Source: Modestobacter roseus
Lineage (GTDB): Bacteria; Actinomycetota; Actinomycetes; Mycobacteriales; Geodermatophilaceae
NCBI RefSeq assembly: GCF_007994135.1
Contig: NZ_VLKF01000001.1
Span: forward strand, 4,030,001-4,094,000
Length of the DNA: 64,000 nt
Reading direction: 5' to 3'
The position numbers were made by a program, and so were the translations under genes. The notes under the pieces were generated by a model that was not told the DNA's origin, did no database searches, and saw only the letters and a program-made list of their open reading frames with translations. Below, one piece after another: positions 43,760 to 52,209 of this stretch (position 1 is the first letter of the stretch; every line of letters starts with the position of its first letter).

Positions 43760-45082
43760 TCACCCGCCCTGCGACGCGGGCACCTCGGCTCCGTCGACCG
43801 TCACGTCCGACACCTGCACCGCCGACGGTTCGTTGGTCCAGAAGGGGGCCTCCGGCCCGGCGTCGAGCGCCAGGTCGGTGAAGGTCACCTGTTCGGCGTC
43901 GGCGCCGGGTGCGACGAGGACACCGGTGTCCCAGGGGGCGCTGCTGCGCGTGCCGCTGATCGTCAGCCCCTGGACGGTCACGTCGGCCGTGGTCGTGCCG
44001 GGGTTGCCCGCGAAGACCAGGACGGCGCCGTGGTCGGTGTCCGGGTTCTCGTTGGCGCCGGTGACCGTGCCGCCGTCGACCAGGACGCCGACCGCCGGGT
44101 AGGTCCAGTACGGATCACCCTCGCTGCCCACGTACACCCCGGCCGCGTCGGTGTCCCGGACGGTCACGTCGGTGTAGGTGATGTCGTTGCCGCCCACCAC
44201 CGTGACCCCGCGGCCCCAGGTCGTGCCGTTCACCGTGGGCGACTCGATGCTCACCCGTTCGCTGGGGGCGCCGTCCTTCCGGTACGACACCACCGCCACC
44301 CCGTCGTCGCCGGTGTTGGTGGTGACCGGGGAGACCACCCGGCCGTCCTGCACGGCTCCGGTCATGTGGATGCCGTCGGCGCGGCTGTCGGCCACCGTGA
44401 CGTGGTCGAGCAGGAAGTCCCGGGCGCCGTCGGTGACCGCGATGCCGGCGCCGCCCGCGCCGCGCACGTGCACGTCGCGCAGGACGGCGGAATCGCCGGT
44501 CACCCACACCCCGGTCGTCTCGAACGGGTCCCACCGCTGCGAGATCTCCGGCGTGGTGAGGGTCAGCCCCTCGACGGTGACGCCGTCGGCCGCCACCTGC
44601 AGGGTCGAGGCCTGCTCGTCGCCGGCCACCAGGGTGGCGCCGTCGCCGGAGAGGGTGGTGTCCGCCGTGTCCACGGTGAGCACCGCCGAGTGCAGGTACG
44701 CGGCACCGCTGCGCAGCACGAGTGTGGTCCCGGGCGGTACGGAGTCGAAGGCCTCCTGCAGCGCCGCCGTGTCGTCGGTGACGCCGTCCCCGACCGCGCC
44801 GAAGGACTCGACCGGCACCGGCCACGACGCCCCGGCCGCGACGGCGGCGGCGCCCGCCACCGCCGCCCCGCTCACCAGCCCGGCCAGCAGGCGGCCACCG
44901 GAGGGCGGGTCCGGCCGCGCGTGCGGCGCGTCGACCGCGGCCGGCGTCGGCGCCACCCGGTCGCCCCCACCGGGCGCCCCGGTCGACGCCAGGGCGGCCA
45001 GGGCCAGGGCGAGCACGCCGGCGAGCCCCAGGTGCCCCACCGAGGGGGCGACAGGCCGGGGGAGGGCGGCCGGGGACGTCAC
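43760..45082 (-). CDS. Secreted right-handed beta-helix protein, copy 2
   Basis: 440 residues, GTG overlapping the stop of the glycosyltransferase upstream on this strand. Two hydrophobic N-terminal stretches (GLAGVLALALAALAS and LLAGLVSGAAVAGAAAVAAG), then 'ESFGAVGDGVTDDTAALQEA' and a beta-helix closely matching the neighbour: 'VVSPVTTNTGDDGVAVVSYR', 'NGTTWGRG', 'GSEGDPYWT' and 'DHGAV' are in both. The Asp-rich turn TNTGDDG is a possible catalytic or calcium site. Likely acts on the polysaccharide made here. Confidence 0.8.
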   Translation of the reverse strand: MTSPAALPRPVAPSVGHLGLAGVLALALAALASTGAPGGGDRVAPTPAAVDAPHARPDPPSGGRLLAGLVSGAAVAGAAAVAAGASWPVPVESFGAVGDGVTDDTAALQEAFDSVPPGTTLVLRSGAAYLHSAVLTVDTADTTLSGDGATLVAGDEQASTLQVAADGVTVEGLTLTTPEISQRWDPFETTGVWVTGDSAVLRDVHVRGAGGAGIAVTDGARDFLLDHVTVADSRADGIHMTGAVQDGRVVSPVTTNTGDDGVAVVSYRKDGAPSERVSIESPTVNGTTWGRGVTVVGGNDITYTDVTVRDTDAAGVYVGSEGDPYWTYPAVGVLVDGGTVTGANENPDTDHGAVLVFAGNPGTTTADVTVQGLTISGTRSSAPWDTGVLVAPGADAEQVTFTDLALDAGPEAPFWTNEPSAVQVSDVTVDGAEVPASQGG

Positions 45083-46221
45083 GTGCGCTGCCGCAGGCCC
45101 AGCAACTGGGCGGCGGTGGCCGCCTGGGAGGTGGCGGCGGAGAACCGGGTGGTCGCCACGTCGCGGCCCACCGCGCCCTCCTTCGCGGCCAGCTTCGGGT
45201 CGAGCAGGCGGATGACCAGCTGCGCGGCCAGGGCAGGCACCTCGAACGCCGGGACGGCGGCGCCGGCGCCGTCCAGCGAGCTGCCGATGCCGGCGACGTC
45301 GAAGGCGACCAGCGCGCGCTCGGAGGCCATCGCCTCCATCGCCACCAGCGGCAGCCCCGCCTCCCAGCGGGAGGGCACCGCGACGACGTCGGCGGCGGCG
45401 TACCAGAGCTCGAGCTGCTGGCCCGCGACGATGGTGACCGACTCGTCGGCCTGCGCGCGCAGCTGCGCCTCGTCCGGGCCATCGCCGATCAGCACCAGCC
45501 GGGCGCCGGGCACGGCCGCGCGCACCGCGGGCCAGGCCGCCAGCATCAGGTCCTGGCCCTTCTGCCGGGCCAGCCGGCCCACGCAGACGACGGTCGGTGC
45601 GGCCGGGTCGGGGAAGGACAGCTCGCGCCGGGCCGTCGCCCGGTCACCCGGTGTCCAGCGGGTGGGGTCGACGCCGTTGGGCACGACCACGGACGCACCG
45701 GCGACACCGGCGGCGCGGCCGCTGCTGCGCTCGGCCTCGCTGACGTTGACGGTGAGGTGCGTCCAGCGCTGCGCGGCGCGCTCCCACATGCGGCAGGCGG
45801 CCTGCAGCGGCCCGGTCACCGCCTCGAACGACCACGAGTGGGGCTGGAAGACCGTCTGCCGGGAGCCGCGCAGCGCCAGCCGGCCGGCCAGCCCCGCCTT
45901 GGAACTGTGCAGGTGCACCAGCTGCGGGTCGGTGTCCCGGACCACGCGGCGCAGCGCCAGCGCCTCGGCCGGCACGGTCGGCCCCGGGGCGCGGGTGGCC
46001 CGCCACGGCACCAGCCGGGCGCCGGTCGCGCGCACCTGGTCGGCCAGCCAGCCCTGCGGCGGGCAGGCCACCGCGACGTCCCAGCCGCGGGCCCGCTGGT
46101 CGGCCACCAGACCGGCCACGACGCGGGCCACCCCGGCCTCGACCGGCTGGCTGACGTGCAGGATGCGGACACCGCCTCCGGAGGTCGCGTCCGCGTCGAG
46201 GGCCTCGAGAGCAGCGTTCAC
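45079..46221 (-). CDS. Family 4 glycosyltransferase
   Basis: 380 residues, GTG start. 'RILHVSQPVEAGVARVVAGL', 'VHLHSSKAGLAGRLALRGSR', 'VNVSEAERS', 'VVPNGVD', 'VVCVGRLARQKGQDLML' and 'VVAVPSRWEAGLPLVAMEAM' are complete GT4 signatures of the WcaI/CapM type. It is translationally coupled to the beta-helix gene, tying that protein to glycan metabolism. Divergent from the initiating transferase at 46554. Confidence 0.87.
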   Translation of the reverse strand: MNAALEALDADATSGGGVRILHVSQPVEAGVARVVAGLVADQRARGWDVAVACPPQGWLADQVRATGARLVPWRATRAPGPTVPAEALALRRVVRDTDPQLVHLHSSKAGLAGRLALRGSRQTVFQPHSWSFEAVTGPLQAACRMWERAAQRWTHLTVNVSEAERSSGRAAGVAGASVVVPNGVDPTRWTPGDRATARRELSFPDPAAPTVVCVGRLARQKGQDLMLAAWPAVRAAVPGARLVLIGDGPDEAQLRAQADESVTIVAGQQLELWYAAADVVAVPSRWEAGLPLVAMEAMASERALVAFDVAGIGSSLDGAGAAVPAFEVPALAAQLVIRLLDPKLAAKEGAVGRDVATTRFSAATSQAATAAQLLGLRQRT

Positions 46222-46553
46222 CGGGCGAGCTTCACCCAGGCCTCGGCCTGGCGCCTGGCCAGCAGGTGAATTCTTTCGGTGACAGATCTCACCAGATGGC
46301 CTTTGTGTGTCCTGCTCTCGGCATCTCGGTGTCCGCCACTGCGCGCCGTCACCGTCCGTGACGCCGAGCTGAGGTCAGCGTGTGCGGATGCGGCTGATCG
46401 GCGGGGGGCCGCACCGTGCACGTCCCCGTTCCGGCGCGCGGGCCGTCCGCAACACCCGTACGTTCGGCCCCGGTCGGACGAACAGCGAGGTTCCCCGGCA
46501 GCCCGTGCACGCGCTTGCAGCCGTGCGACCCGACCCGCCCTGGGGGCTACTCC
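46222..46553. other. 332-bp divergent intergenic region
   Basis: Separates the GT4 operon (minus) from the initiating glycosylphosphotransferase (plus). No gene is supported; an ORF upstream of 46554 is in frame but low complexity. Promoters for both sides must lie here, yet no strong -10 was found. AACACCCGTACG near 46450 loosely resembles the recurrent box. Confidence 0.4.
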
Positions 46554-48065
46554 GTGTCACTGCTGGACAGCGCAGACGAGGTGGACACCTCTCTCCCTGC
46601 GACGACGACCGGGAACCGCCGGCGGTTCTCGGCGCCGCGACTGCGGGGCGAGGGGACCGAAGCCCGTCGCGCCTGGCAGCAGACCTACGTCCGCCGCATC
46701 GTCGCCGGCGACCTGGTGCTCGCCCTCGTCGCCGCCTGGTTCGGCCGGCTGCAGCCGGAGACCGGCCCGCTCGCCGACAACGGCACCCCGTGGACGCTGC
46801 TCGTCCTCCCGGTGGTCTGGGTCGCCGCGATGACGCTGGCCCGCACCTACGAGCAGCGCTTCCTCTGGGTCGGGCCCGAGGAGTTCCGCCGGGTCTTCTC
46901 CGCCGCGGTGCTGCTGCTGGCCGCCGTCGGCACCGTCTCCTGGGCCTTCAAGCTCGAGCTCGCCCGCAGCTTCGTCGTCGTGGCGCTGCCGCTGGCCACC
47001 GCGCTGACCCTGCTGCACCGCTACCTGGAGCGGGTCTGGGTGCACCGCCAGCGCGCCCACGGCCGCTACCAGCAGACCGCCATCCTGGTCGGCCACCGCA
47101 ACGGCACCGCCGAGCTGCACGCCCAGCTCGAGCGGCAGGCCCGGCACGGGCTGCGGGTCATCGGCGTCTGCCTTCCCCGCGCCGGCGACGGCGCCGAAGA
47201 CGTCGTCTTCGACGGGCTGCCGATCCTCGGCGACTTCTCCGAGATCGTCGACGTCGTGCGCCGCTACGAGGTCGACACCGTCGCCGTGCTGCCCTCCCCG
47301 GAGCTCGACGGCGCCGCGCTGCGCCGGTTGGGCTGGGAGCTGGAGACCACCGAGGCCGAGCTGCTGCTGGCCCCCGCCGTCACCGAGGTCGCCGGCCCGC
47401 GGGTCGGCATCCGGCCGGTCAACGGGCTGCCGCTGCTGCACCTGGAGCGCCCGGAGTTCCGCGGCATCCGCCGGGTCACCAAGGACGTCTTCGACCGGTC
47501 GGCGGCCTTCCTCGCCGTCGTCGTCCTGCTGCCCGTGCTGGTCGGGCTGGCCCTGGCCGTCAAGCTCACCAGCCGCGGTCCGGTGCTCTTCAAGCACGAG
47601 CGGATCGGCCGTGCGGGCACGCCGTTCCACGTCTACAAGTTCCGCAGCATGGTGCCCGACGCGGACGCCAAGATGGCCGAGCTGATGGCGCAGAACGAGG
47701 GCAACGACGTCCAGTTCAAGATGAAGCGCGACCCCCGGGTCACCTCCATCGGCCGGGTCATGCGCCGCTACTCCCTCGACGAGCTGCCCCAGCTGTTCAA
47801 CGTCCTCGGCGGCACGATGTCGCTGGTCGGGCCCCGGCCGCACGTCACCCGCGAGGTCGAGCAGTACGGCTTCGACATGCGCCGCCGGCTGCTGGTCAAG
47901 CCGGGCATCACCGGGCTGTGGCAGGTCAGCGGCCGGTCCAACCTCTCCTGGGACGACTCGGTGCGCATCGACGTCCGGTACGTGGAGAACTGGTCGCTCA
48001 CCTTCGACCTGATGATCCTGACCAAGACGGTGGGCGCCGTCGTCCGCGGCTCGGGTGCCTACTGA
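46554..48065 (+). CDS. Polyprenyl-phosphate sugar phosphotransferase (WbaP/WcaJ type), initiating enzyme
   Basis: 503 residues from GTG 46554. Four or so N-terminal helices, a CoA-binding-like Rossmann part (QQTAILVGHRNGTAELHAQL) and the C-terminal catalytic domain from 'TKDVFDRSAAFLAVVVLLPV'. Hallmarks: 'LFKHERIGRAGTPFHVYKFR', 'DELPQLFNVLGGTMSLVGPR' and 'PGITGLWQVSGRSNLSWDD'. It transfers a hexose-1-phosphate to undecaprenyl or decaprenyl phosphate, the first step of repeat-unit assembly. It is the only such enzyme in the window, so it probably starts the chains for one or both Wzy systems. Confidence 0.95.
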   Translation: MSLLDSADEVDTSLPATTTGNRRRFSAPRLRGEGTEARRAWQQTYVRRIVAGDLVLALVAAWFGRLQPETGPLADNGTPWTLLVLPVVWVAAMTLARTYEQRFLWVGPEEFRRVFSAAVLLLAAVGTVSWAFKLELARSFVVVALPLATALTLLHRYLERVWVHRQRAHGRYQQTAILVGHRNGTAELHAQLERQARHGLRVIGVCLPRAGDGAEDVVFDGLPILGDFSEIVDVVRRYEVDTVAVLPSPELDGAALRRLGWELETTEAELLLAPAVTEVAGPRVGIRPVNGLPLLHLERPEFRGIRRVTKDVFDRSAAFLAVVVLLPVLVGLALAVKLTSRGPVLFKHERIGRAGTPFHVYKFRSMVPDADAKMAELMAQNEGNDVQFKMKRDPRVTSIGRVMRRYSLDELPQLFNVLGGTMSLVGPRPHVTREVEQYGFDMRRRLLVKPGITGLWQVSGRSNLSWDDSVRIDVRYVENWSLTFDLMILTKTVGAVVRGSGAY

Positions 48066-48414
48066 GCCCCGGGCCGGTGCGCGCAACCTGATCCGCTGGG
48101 CCGCCGCGGGCGTCGTCGCCGTGGTGCTGACCGGCTTCGCGTTCCTGCTGATCACCGGCACCCACCGCAAGGAGGGCCCGGTCGTGCTGGCCCTCAGCTA
48201 CAACCACGGCGTGCACCTCGGCGACCTGTTCGTCTTCGCCGGCTGGGCGGTGTCGCTGCTGGCCCTGCTGCTGGTCACCGCCCTGCCCGACCGGGCGCCA
48301 CGTCCTGGCGAGGACCTCCCGACGGCGCCGGCCGGGGCGTCATCCGCCGTCGTCGACCTACGCGCGGAGGGCCCGGCGCGGACGGCCGACCTGTCCGGAC
48401 GTCACGCGCAGTAG
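48055..48414 (+). CDS. Small two-helix membrane protein
   Basis: 119 residues, GTG overlapping the preceding gene by 11 bp. Helices 'WAAAGVVAVVLTGFAFLLIT' and 'DLFVFAGWAVSLLALLLVTA' are joined by 'HRKEGPVVLALSYNHGVHLG', followed by a polar tail. No family known. Overlap with the initiating transferase suggests an accessory role. Confidence 0.6.
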   Translation: MPTEPRAGARNLIRWAAAGVVAVVLTGFAFLLITGTHRKEGPVVLALSYNHGVHLGDLFVFAGWAVSLLALLLVTALPDRAPRPGEDLPTAPAGASSAVVDLRAEGPARTADLSGRHAQ

Positions 48415-48491
48415 CGTGCGGGTCCCCCGCCCACGGACCGGAAGGAGGCCGGGGAGCCGCCGCCCGCCGGCCCGGCTCGCCGACACCCCGC

Positions 48492-49538
48492 ATGCTGTCG
48501 CTGCTCGCCGAGCAGCTCGAGGCCGCCCGCGACCGCCTCGAGCCCGCTGTCTTCGACTACTACTCCGCCGGCTCCGGGCAGGAGGTGACGGTGGGTGAGG
48601 CCGAGGCGGCCTGGGGCTCCTTCCGGCTGCGCCCGCGGGTGCTGCACGACGTCTCCACCGTCGACCTCAACGTCGAGCTGCTCGGCGCCCGGGTGTCCTC
48701 GCCGTTCGTCGTCGCGCCGATGGCCTTCCACGCCCTCGCCCACCCCGACGGTGAGTGCGAGACCTTCGCCGGGGCCGGGCGGGCGGGCGCGCTCGGCGTC
48801 CTGTCCACCCGGTCCTCCCGGCGGATCGAGGAGGTCGCGGCCGCGGCCACCGCCCCCTGGTGGTTCCAGGCCTACGGCATGCGCGACCGCGCGCTCACCC
48901 ACGCGCTCGTGCGGCGGGCGGCCGACGCCGGCGCCGGCGCGATCGTGCTCACCGTCGACACCCCCTACGTCGGGCGCAAGGGGAAGGTGAGCGGCGTCCG
49001 CATCGCGGTGCCCGACGACCAGTTCCTGGTCAACCTCGCCCAGCACCTGGTGCCGGGCACGGTGGCCCGCGAGGCCGCCGAGCAGGACCCGTCGATGACC
49101 CCCGACTACATCGCCGAGCTCGCCGAGGTCAGTGGCCTGCCGGTGCTGGTCAAGGGCGTGCTGCGCGGCGACGAGGCGGTGCGCTGCCTGGACGCCGGCG
49201 CCGCCGGGGTGGTCGTCTCCAACCACGGTGGCCGGCAGCTGGACCGCGCGCTGCCGAGCGCGCTCGCGCTGGCCGACGTCGTCACCGCGGTCGCGGGCCG
49301 GGCGCCGGTGCTGGTGGACGGCGGCATCCGCACCGGCACCGATGCGCTGCTGGCGCTGGCGCTGGGCGCCGACGCGGTGCTCGTGGGTCGCCCGCTGCTG
49401 TGGGCGCTGGCCGCCGGGGGAGCGGAGGCGGTCGCCGCCGCGCTGGACGCGCTGGCCGAGGACCTCCGGCACGTGCTGGCCGTCGCCGGCGCCGCCCGGA
49501 TCGCCGAGCTGGACAGCAGCATGGTCATTCGGCTGTGA
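48492..49538 (+). CDS. FMN-dependent alpha-hydroxy-acid oxidase/dehydrogenase family protein
   Basis: 348 residues, ATG start. TIM-barrel with 'VFDYYSAGSGQEVT', 'SPFVVAPMAFHALAHPDGE', 'WFQAYGMRDRA', Lys221 in 'GLPVLVKGVLR', the catalytic His245 in 'SNHGGRQLDRA' and the FMN phosphate site 'VDGGIRTGTDALLALALGAD'. Relatives oxidise lactate, glycolate or mandelate. Substrate not readable; it has no obvious link to polysaccharide synthesis. Confidence 0.88.
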   Translation: MLSLLAEQLEAARDRLEPAVFDYYSAGSGQEVTVGEAEAAWGSFRLRPRVLHDVSTVDLNVELLGARVSSPFVVAPMAFHALAHPDGECETFAGAGRAGALGVLSTRSSRRIEEVAAAATAPWWFQAYGMRDRALTHALVRRAADAGAGAIVLTVDTPYVGRKGKVSGVRIAVPDDQFLVNLAQHLVPGTVAREAAEQDPSMTPDYIAELAEVSGLPVLVKGVLRGDEAVRCLDAGAAGVVVSNHGGRQLDRALPSALALADVVTAVAGRAPVLVDGGIRTGTDALLALALGADAVLVGRPLLWALAAGGAEAVAAALDALAEDLRHVLAVAGAARIAELDSSMVIRL

Positions 49539-49601
49539 TGGGCGGGCAGTGACGGTCGCCGTACAGGTGGTCACCGAGGTGCGGAGTGGCGGCCGGCGGC
49601 C

Positions 49602-49654
49602 GTCACCCGATCGCGGACCCCGCGTTCCCGTTCGGCGGCCCCGGACCCTAGGTT
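49602..49654 (+). promoter_or_regulatory. rfbF promoter region: recurrent box plus -10
   Basis: GTCACCCGATCG (49602-49613) is a full copy of the recurrent box; TAGGTT (49649-49654) is a likely -10, 31 bp before the ATG. The 35-bp separation is almost the same as at ugd (36 bp). Confidence 0.55.
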
Positions 49655-49685
49655 CCGACGTCGAGACACACCTCGAGGAGGTCAG

Positions 49686-50504
49686 ATGAGCGAGTACCCG
49701 GACGTGGCGCCGGCCGACATCCCGGTCGTGATCCTGTGCGGAGGGATGGGCACCCGGCTCCGCGAGGCCAGCGAGCAGCTGCCCAAGGGCCTGGTCGACA
49801 TCGGCGGACGGCCGGTGCTGTGGCACATCATGAAGACCTACAGCCACTTCGGCTTCCGGCGCTTCGTGCTCTGCCTGGGCTACAAGGGCGACATGATCAA
49901 GGAGTACTTCGTCGACCACCGGGCGCGGATGAACGACTTCACGCTCCGGATGCGCGGCAGCCACGAGCTGGAGTTCCACACCAACGTGGCCGAGGAGGAC
50001 TGGGAGATCACCTTCGCGGAGACCGGTCTCACCTCCGCCACCGGCGCCCGCATCGCCCGGGTGGGCCAGTACCTCGACGCGCCGCGGTTCGCCCTGACCT
50101 ACGGCGACGGCATCGGCGCGGTCGACCTGGCCGCCACGCTGGCCGCGCACACCGCCTCCGGCAAGCTGGGCACCCTGACCGGGGTGCACCCCGCCGGCCG
50201 GTACGGCGAGATGGTGCTCGAGGGCGACGCGGTCACCGCGTTCAACGAGAAGCAGTCGCAGACCGGTTACGTCAACGGTGGCTTCTTCTTCTTCGAGCGG
50301 GAGTTCGTCGACCGCTACCTGGACGCCGACGCCGTCGAGGAGATGCTCGAGCACGCGCCGCTGCAGAAGCTCGCCCGCGACGGCCAGCTGGGCGTGCACC
50401 GGCACGAGGGCTTCTGGATGGGCATGGACACCTTCCGCGACTGGAAGGAGCTCAACAGCCTCTGGGACGCCGGTCAGGCGGAGTGGAAGGTCTGGTCCGA
50501 CTGA
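49686..50504 (+). CDS. rfbF: Glucose-1-phosphate cytidylyltransferase-like nucleotidyltransferase
   Basis: 272 residues, ATG with GAGGAGG upstream. 'VVILCGGMGTRLREASEQLP' then 'KGLVDIGGRPVLWHIMKTYS', 'YKGDMIKEYFVDH' and 'TYGDGIGAVDL' match RfbF, which makes CDP-glucose from glucose-1-phosphate and CTP for 3,6-dideoxy or branched sugars. No CDP-glucose 4,6-dehydratase (rfbG) is in the window, so the exact nucleotide and product remain open. A second nucleotidyltransferase of this type is at 51227. Ends at a strong bidirectional hairpin. Confidence 0.85.
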   Translation: MSEYPDVAPADIPVVILCGGMGTRLREASEQLPKGLVDIGGRPVLWHIMKTYSHFGFRRFVLCLGYKGDMIKEYFVDHRARMNDFTLRMRGSHELEFHTNVAEEDWEITFAETGLTSATGARIARVGQYLDAPRFALTYGDGIGAVDLAATLAAHTASGKLGTLTGVHPAGRYGEMVLEGDAVTAFNEKQSQTGYVNGGFFFFEREFVDRYLDADAVEEMLEHAPLQKLARDGQLGVHRHEGFWMGMDTFRDWKELNSLWDAGQAEWKVWSD

Positions 50505-50520
50505 GCCCGTCCGTCCGAGC

Positions 50521-50556
50521 ACGCGGCGGCGCGGCCCTCGGGTCGCGCCGCCGCGT
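50521..50556. terminator. 13-bp hairpin between convergent genes
   Basis: 50521-50533 pairs perfectly with 50544-50556 over a 10-nt loop, between the ends of rfbF (50504) and the PIG-L gene (50560). Confidence 0.8.
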
Positions 50557-50559
50557 CGG

Positions 50560-51222
50560 TCAGCCGGTGCTGCCCGGCCGCAGCACCAGGGCCGGGCAGG
50601 AGAACGCCTCGGCGTGCGGGCTGCGGCACTCGACCCCGCGCAGCCGGCTCAGCGCCGCGAAGGTGTCGGCCCGCCACCAGTCGTGGCCACGCTGGGACGG
50701 GTAGTGCTCGTCCAGCAGCGCGAACTTCCGCTGCACCAGCTCCTCGGTGAGCGGCCAGTGCACCTGCGGGCGCGACGCCCCCAGGTCGCCGTCCCACTTC
50801 GGGATCTCGTAGTGCAGCACCAGGTGGTCGCGGAACGCGGTGCGCACCAGCTCGCCCAGCAGCCGGTGGTCCTGGTGCGCGTCCTGCGGCGACGGCGCGA
50901 ACACGACATCGGGCCGGGTGTCCCGGGCGAAGGCGTCCAGCAGGGTCTTGATGGCGTCCCAGTGCCCCGGCAGCCGACCGTCGGGCAGCCCGCCGAACCG
51001 GACCGCGTGCGGCGCGGTGCCGAGGAAGCCGGCGAGGCTGGCCCGGCACTCCGCCTCCCGCGCCGGCGTCGAGGTGGCCACCAGGACGTCGACCCGGTCC
51101 AGCGCGCCCCGGTCGGCCAGGTCCAGCAGCACGCCGCCGCAGCCGATCTCGACGTCGTCGCAGTGCGCCCCGAGCAGGGCGAGGCGGAGCGGGCGGCCGT
51201 TCGCGGGGACGAGGGCGAGCAC
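50560..51222 (-). CDS. PIG-L family deacetylase (cytoplasmic)
   Basis: 220 residues, GTG start, 4 bp after the nucleotidyltransferase stop on this strand. 'LALLGAHCDDVEIGCGGVLL' carries the zinc His-Asp-Asp triad and 'SPQDAHQDHRLLGELVRTAF' the second zinc site. No signal peptide, in contrast to the discoidin-linked enzyme at 10092. It probably removes an N-acetyl group from a nucleotide-linked or lipid-linked amino sugar made by this cluster. Confidence 0.85.
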   Translation of the reverse strand: MLALVPANGRPLRLALLGAHCDDVEIGCGGVLLDLADRGALDRVDVLVATSTPAREAECRASLAGFLGTAPHAVRFGGLPDGRLPGHWDAIKTLLDAFARDTRPDVVFAPSPQDAHQDHRLLGELVRTAFRDHLVLHYEIPKWDGDLGASRPQVHWPLTEELVQRKFALLDEHYPSQRGHDWWRADTFAALSRLRGVECRSPHAEAFSCPALVLRPGSTG

Positions 51223-51226
51223 CGGG

Positions 51227-52030
51227 TCACCTGCCCCGGGGGGCGGCCGGCCGGGCCTCGTTCCACAGCGCCCAGGGTCGGTCGTGGTGGCGGGCCAGCG
51301 TGTCGAGCTCGCTGCGCTCCTTCACCGTGTCCGCGGGCTTCCAGAAGCCGTGGTGGCTCCAGGCCAGCAGCCGGCGCCGGGCGGCGATCCGCGGCAGCGC
51401 GTCGGTGACGAGGTCCTCGCCCTCGCCGAGGAAGTCGAAGACCTCCGGGGTGAAGAAGAAGTAGCCGCCGTTCTCCTCCACCCCGAGCGAGGAGACCGAG
51501 GAGATCCCCTGCACCCAGCCGTCGGCGTCGGACTCGACCATGTGGAACGCCGCCTGGGGCGGCACGGCGAGCAGGCTGCCGATGGCCCCGCGCGCGTGGA
51601 AGGCCGCCTCGATCTCGTCCAGCGGGGCGTCGGTGAGCACGTCGGCGTAGTTGGCGGCGAAGACGTCGTCGTCCTGCACGAACGACCGCACCCGGCGCAG
51701 CCGCTCACCGATGGGGGTGTCGAGCCCGGTGTGCGCGAACGTGATGGTCCAGTCGGAGATGTCGGTGCTCAGCATCTGGATCTCCGCACCGCCCCGGCGC
51801 AGCACGAAGTCGTTGGACAGCGTCTCGTCGTAGTCGCGGAAGTAGCGGACGACGTGGTGGGCGCCGTACCCCAGGCAGAGCACGAACTCGGTGTGCCCGA
51901 AGTGGGCGTAGTAGCGCATGACGTGCCACAGCAGCGGGCGGTCGCCGATCAGCTGCATCGGCTTGGGCACGTCGTCGACGTCGTCCCGCATCCGCATGCC
52001 GTAGCCACCGCAGAACAGCACGACCTTCAC
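51227..52030 (-). CDS. Sugar-nucleotide nucleotidyltransferase
   Basis: 267 residues, ATG start. 'MKVVLFCGGYGMRMRDDVDD' then 'VPKPMQLIGDRPLLWHVMRY', 'NYADVLTDAPLDEIE' and 'NGGYFFFTPEVFDF' show the RfbF/RmlA-like fold. The Gly-rich loop is GGYGMRMR rather than GGMGTRLR, so nucleotide preference may differ from that of rfbF. Cotranscribed with the PIG-L deacetylase, divergent from the epimerase operon at 52210. Confidence 0.82.
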   Translation of the reverse strand: MKVVLFCGGYGMRMRDDVDDVPKPMQLIGDRPLLWHVMRYYAHFGHTEFVLCLGYGAHHVVRYFRDYDETLSNDFVLRRGGAEIQMLSTDISDWTITFAHTGLDTPIGERLRRVRSFVQDDDVFAANYADVLTDAPLDEIEAAFHARGAIGSLLAVPPQAAFHMVESDADGWVQGISSVSSLGVEENGGYFFFTPEVFDFLGEGEDLVTDALPRIAARRRLLAWSHHGFWKPADTVKERSELDTLARHHDRPWALWNEARPAAPRGR

Positions 52031-52102
52031 CGGGCACCTCCGTTGGCACGACAGCGCGCAGCGCGAGGGGTCGACTACGCACAGTCACTGGCGATGATGA
52101 CA

Positions 52103-52188
52103 TGTCCGCATGACGCGTGTCACGGACACCAACCTATCGGGTGATCGTCACCCAGAGTCATACGAACGGGGGAGGTGCGCGGTAGCGT
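52103..52188. promoter_or_regulatory. Divergent control region with two palindromes and a -10
   Basis: TGTCCG (52103-52108) and CGGACA (52123-52128) flank a centred ACGCGT. Ten bp on, GGGTGA-TCG-TCACCC (52139-52153) is a second inverted repeat. TAGCGT (52183-52188) is a likely -10 for the epimerase at 52210, placing the second palindrome about 29-44 bp upstream of it, where a repressor or activator could act. Confidence 0.5.
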
Positions 52189-52209
52189 CGTCCACCCAGC
52201 GAGGACGAC

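Noticed and set aside
43724-46282. An 852-residue plus-strand ORF across the beta-helix and GT4 genes
   Set aside because: No domain; antisense frame of three well-supported minus-strand genes.
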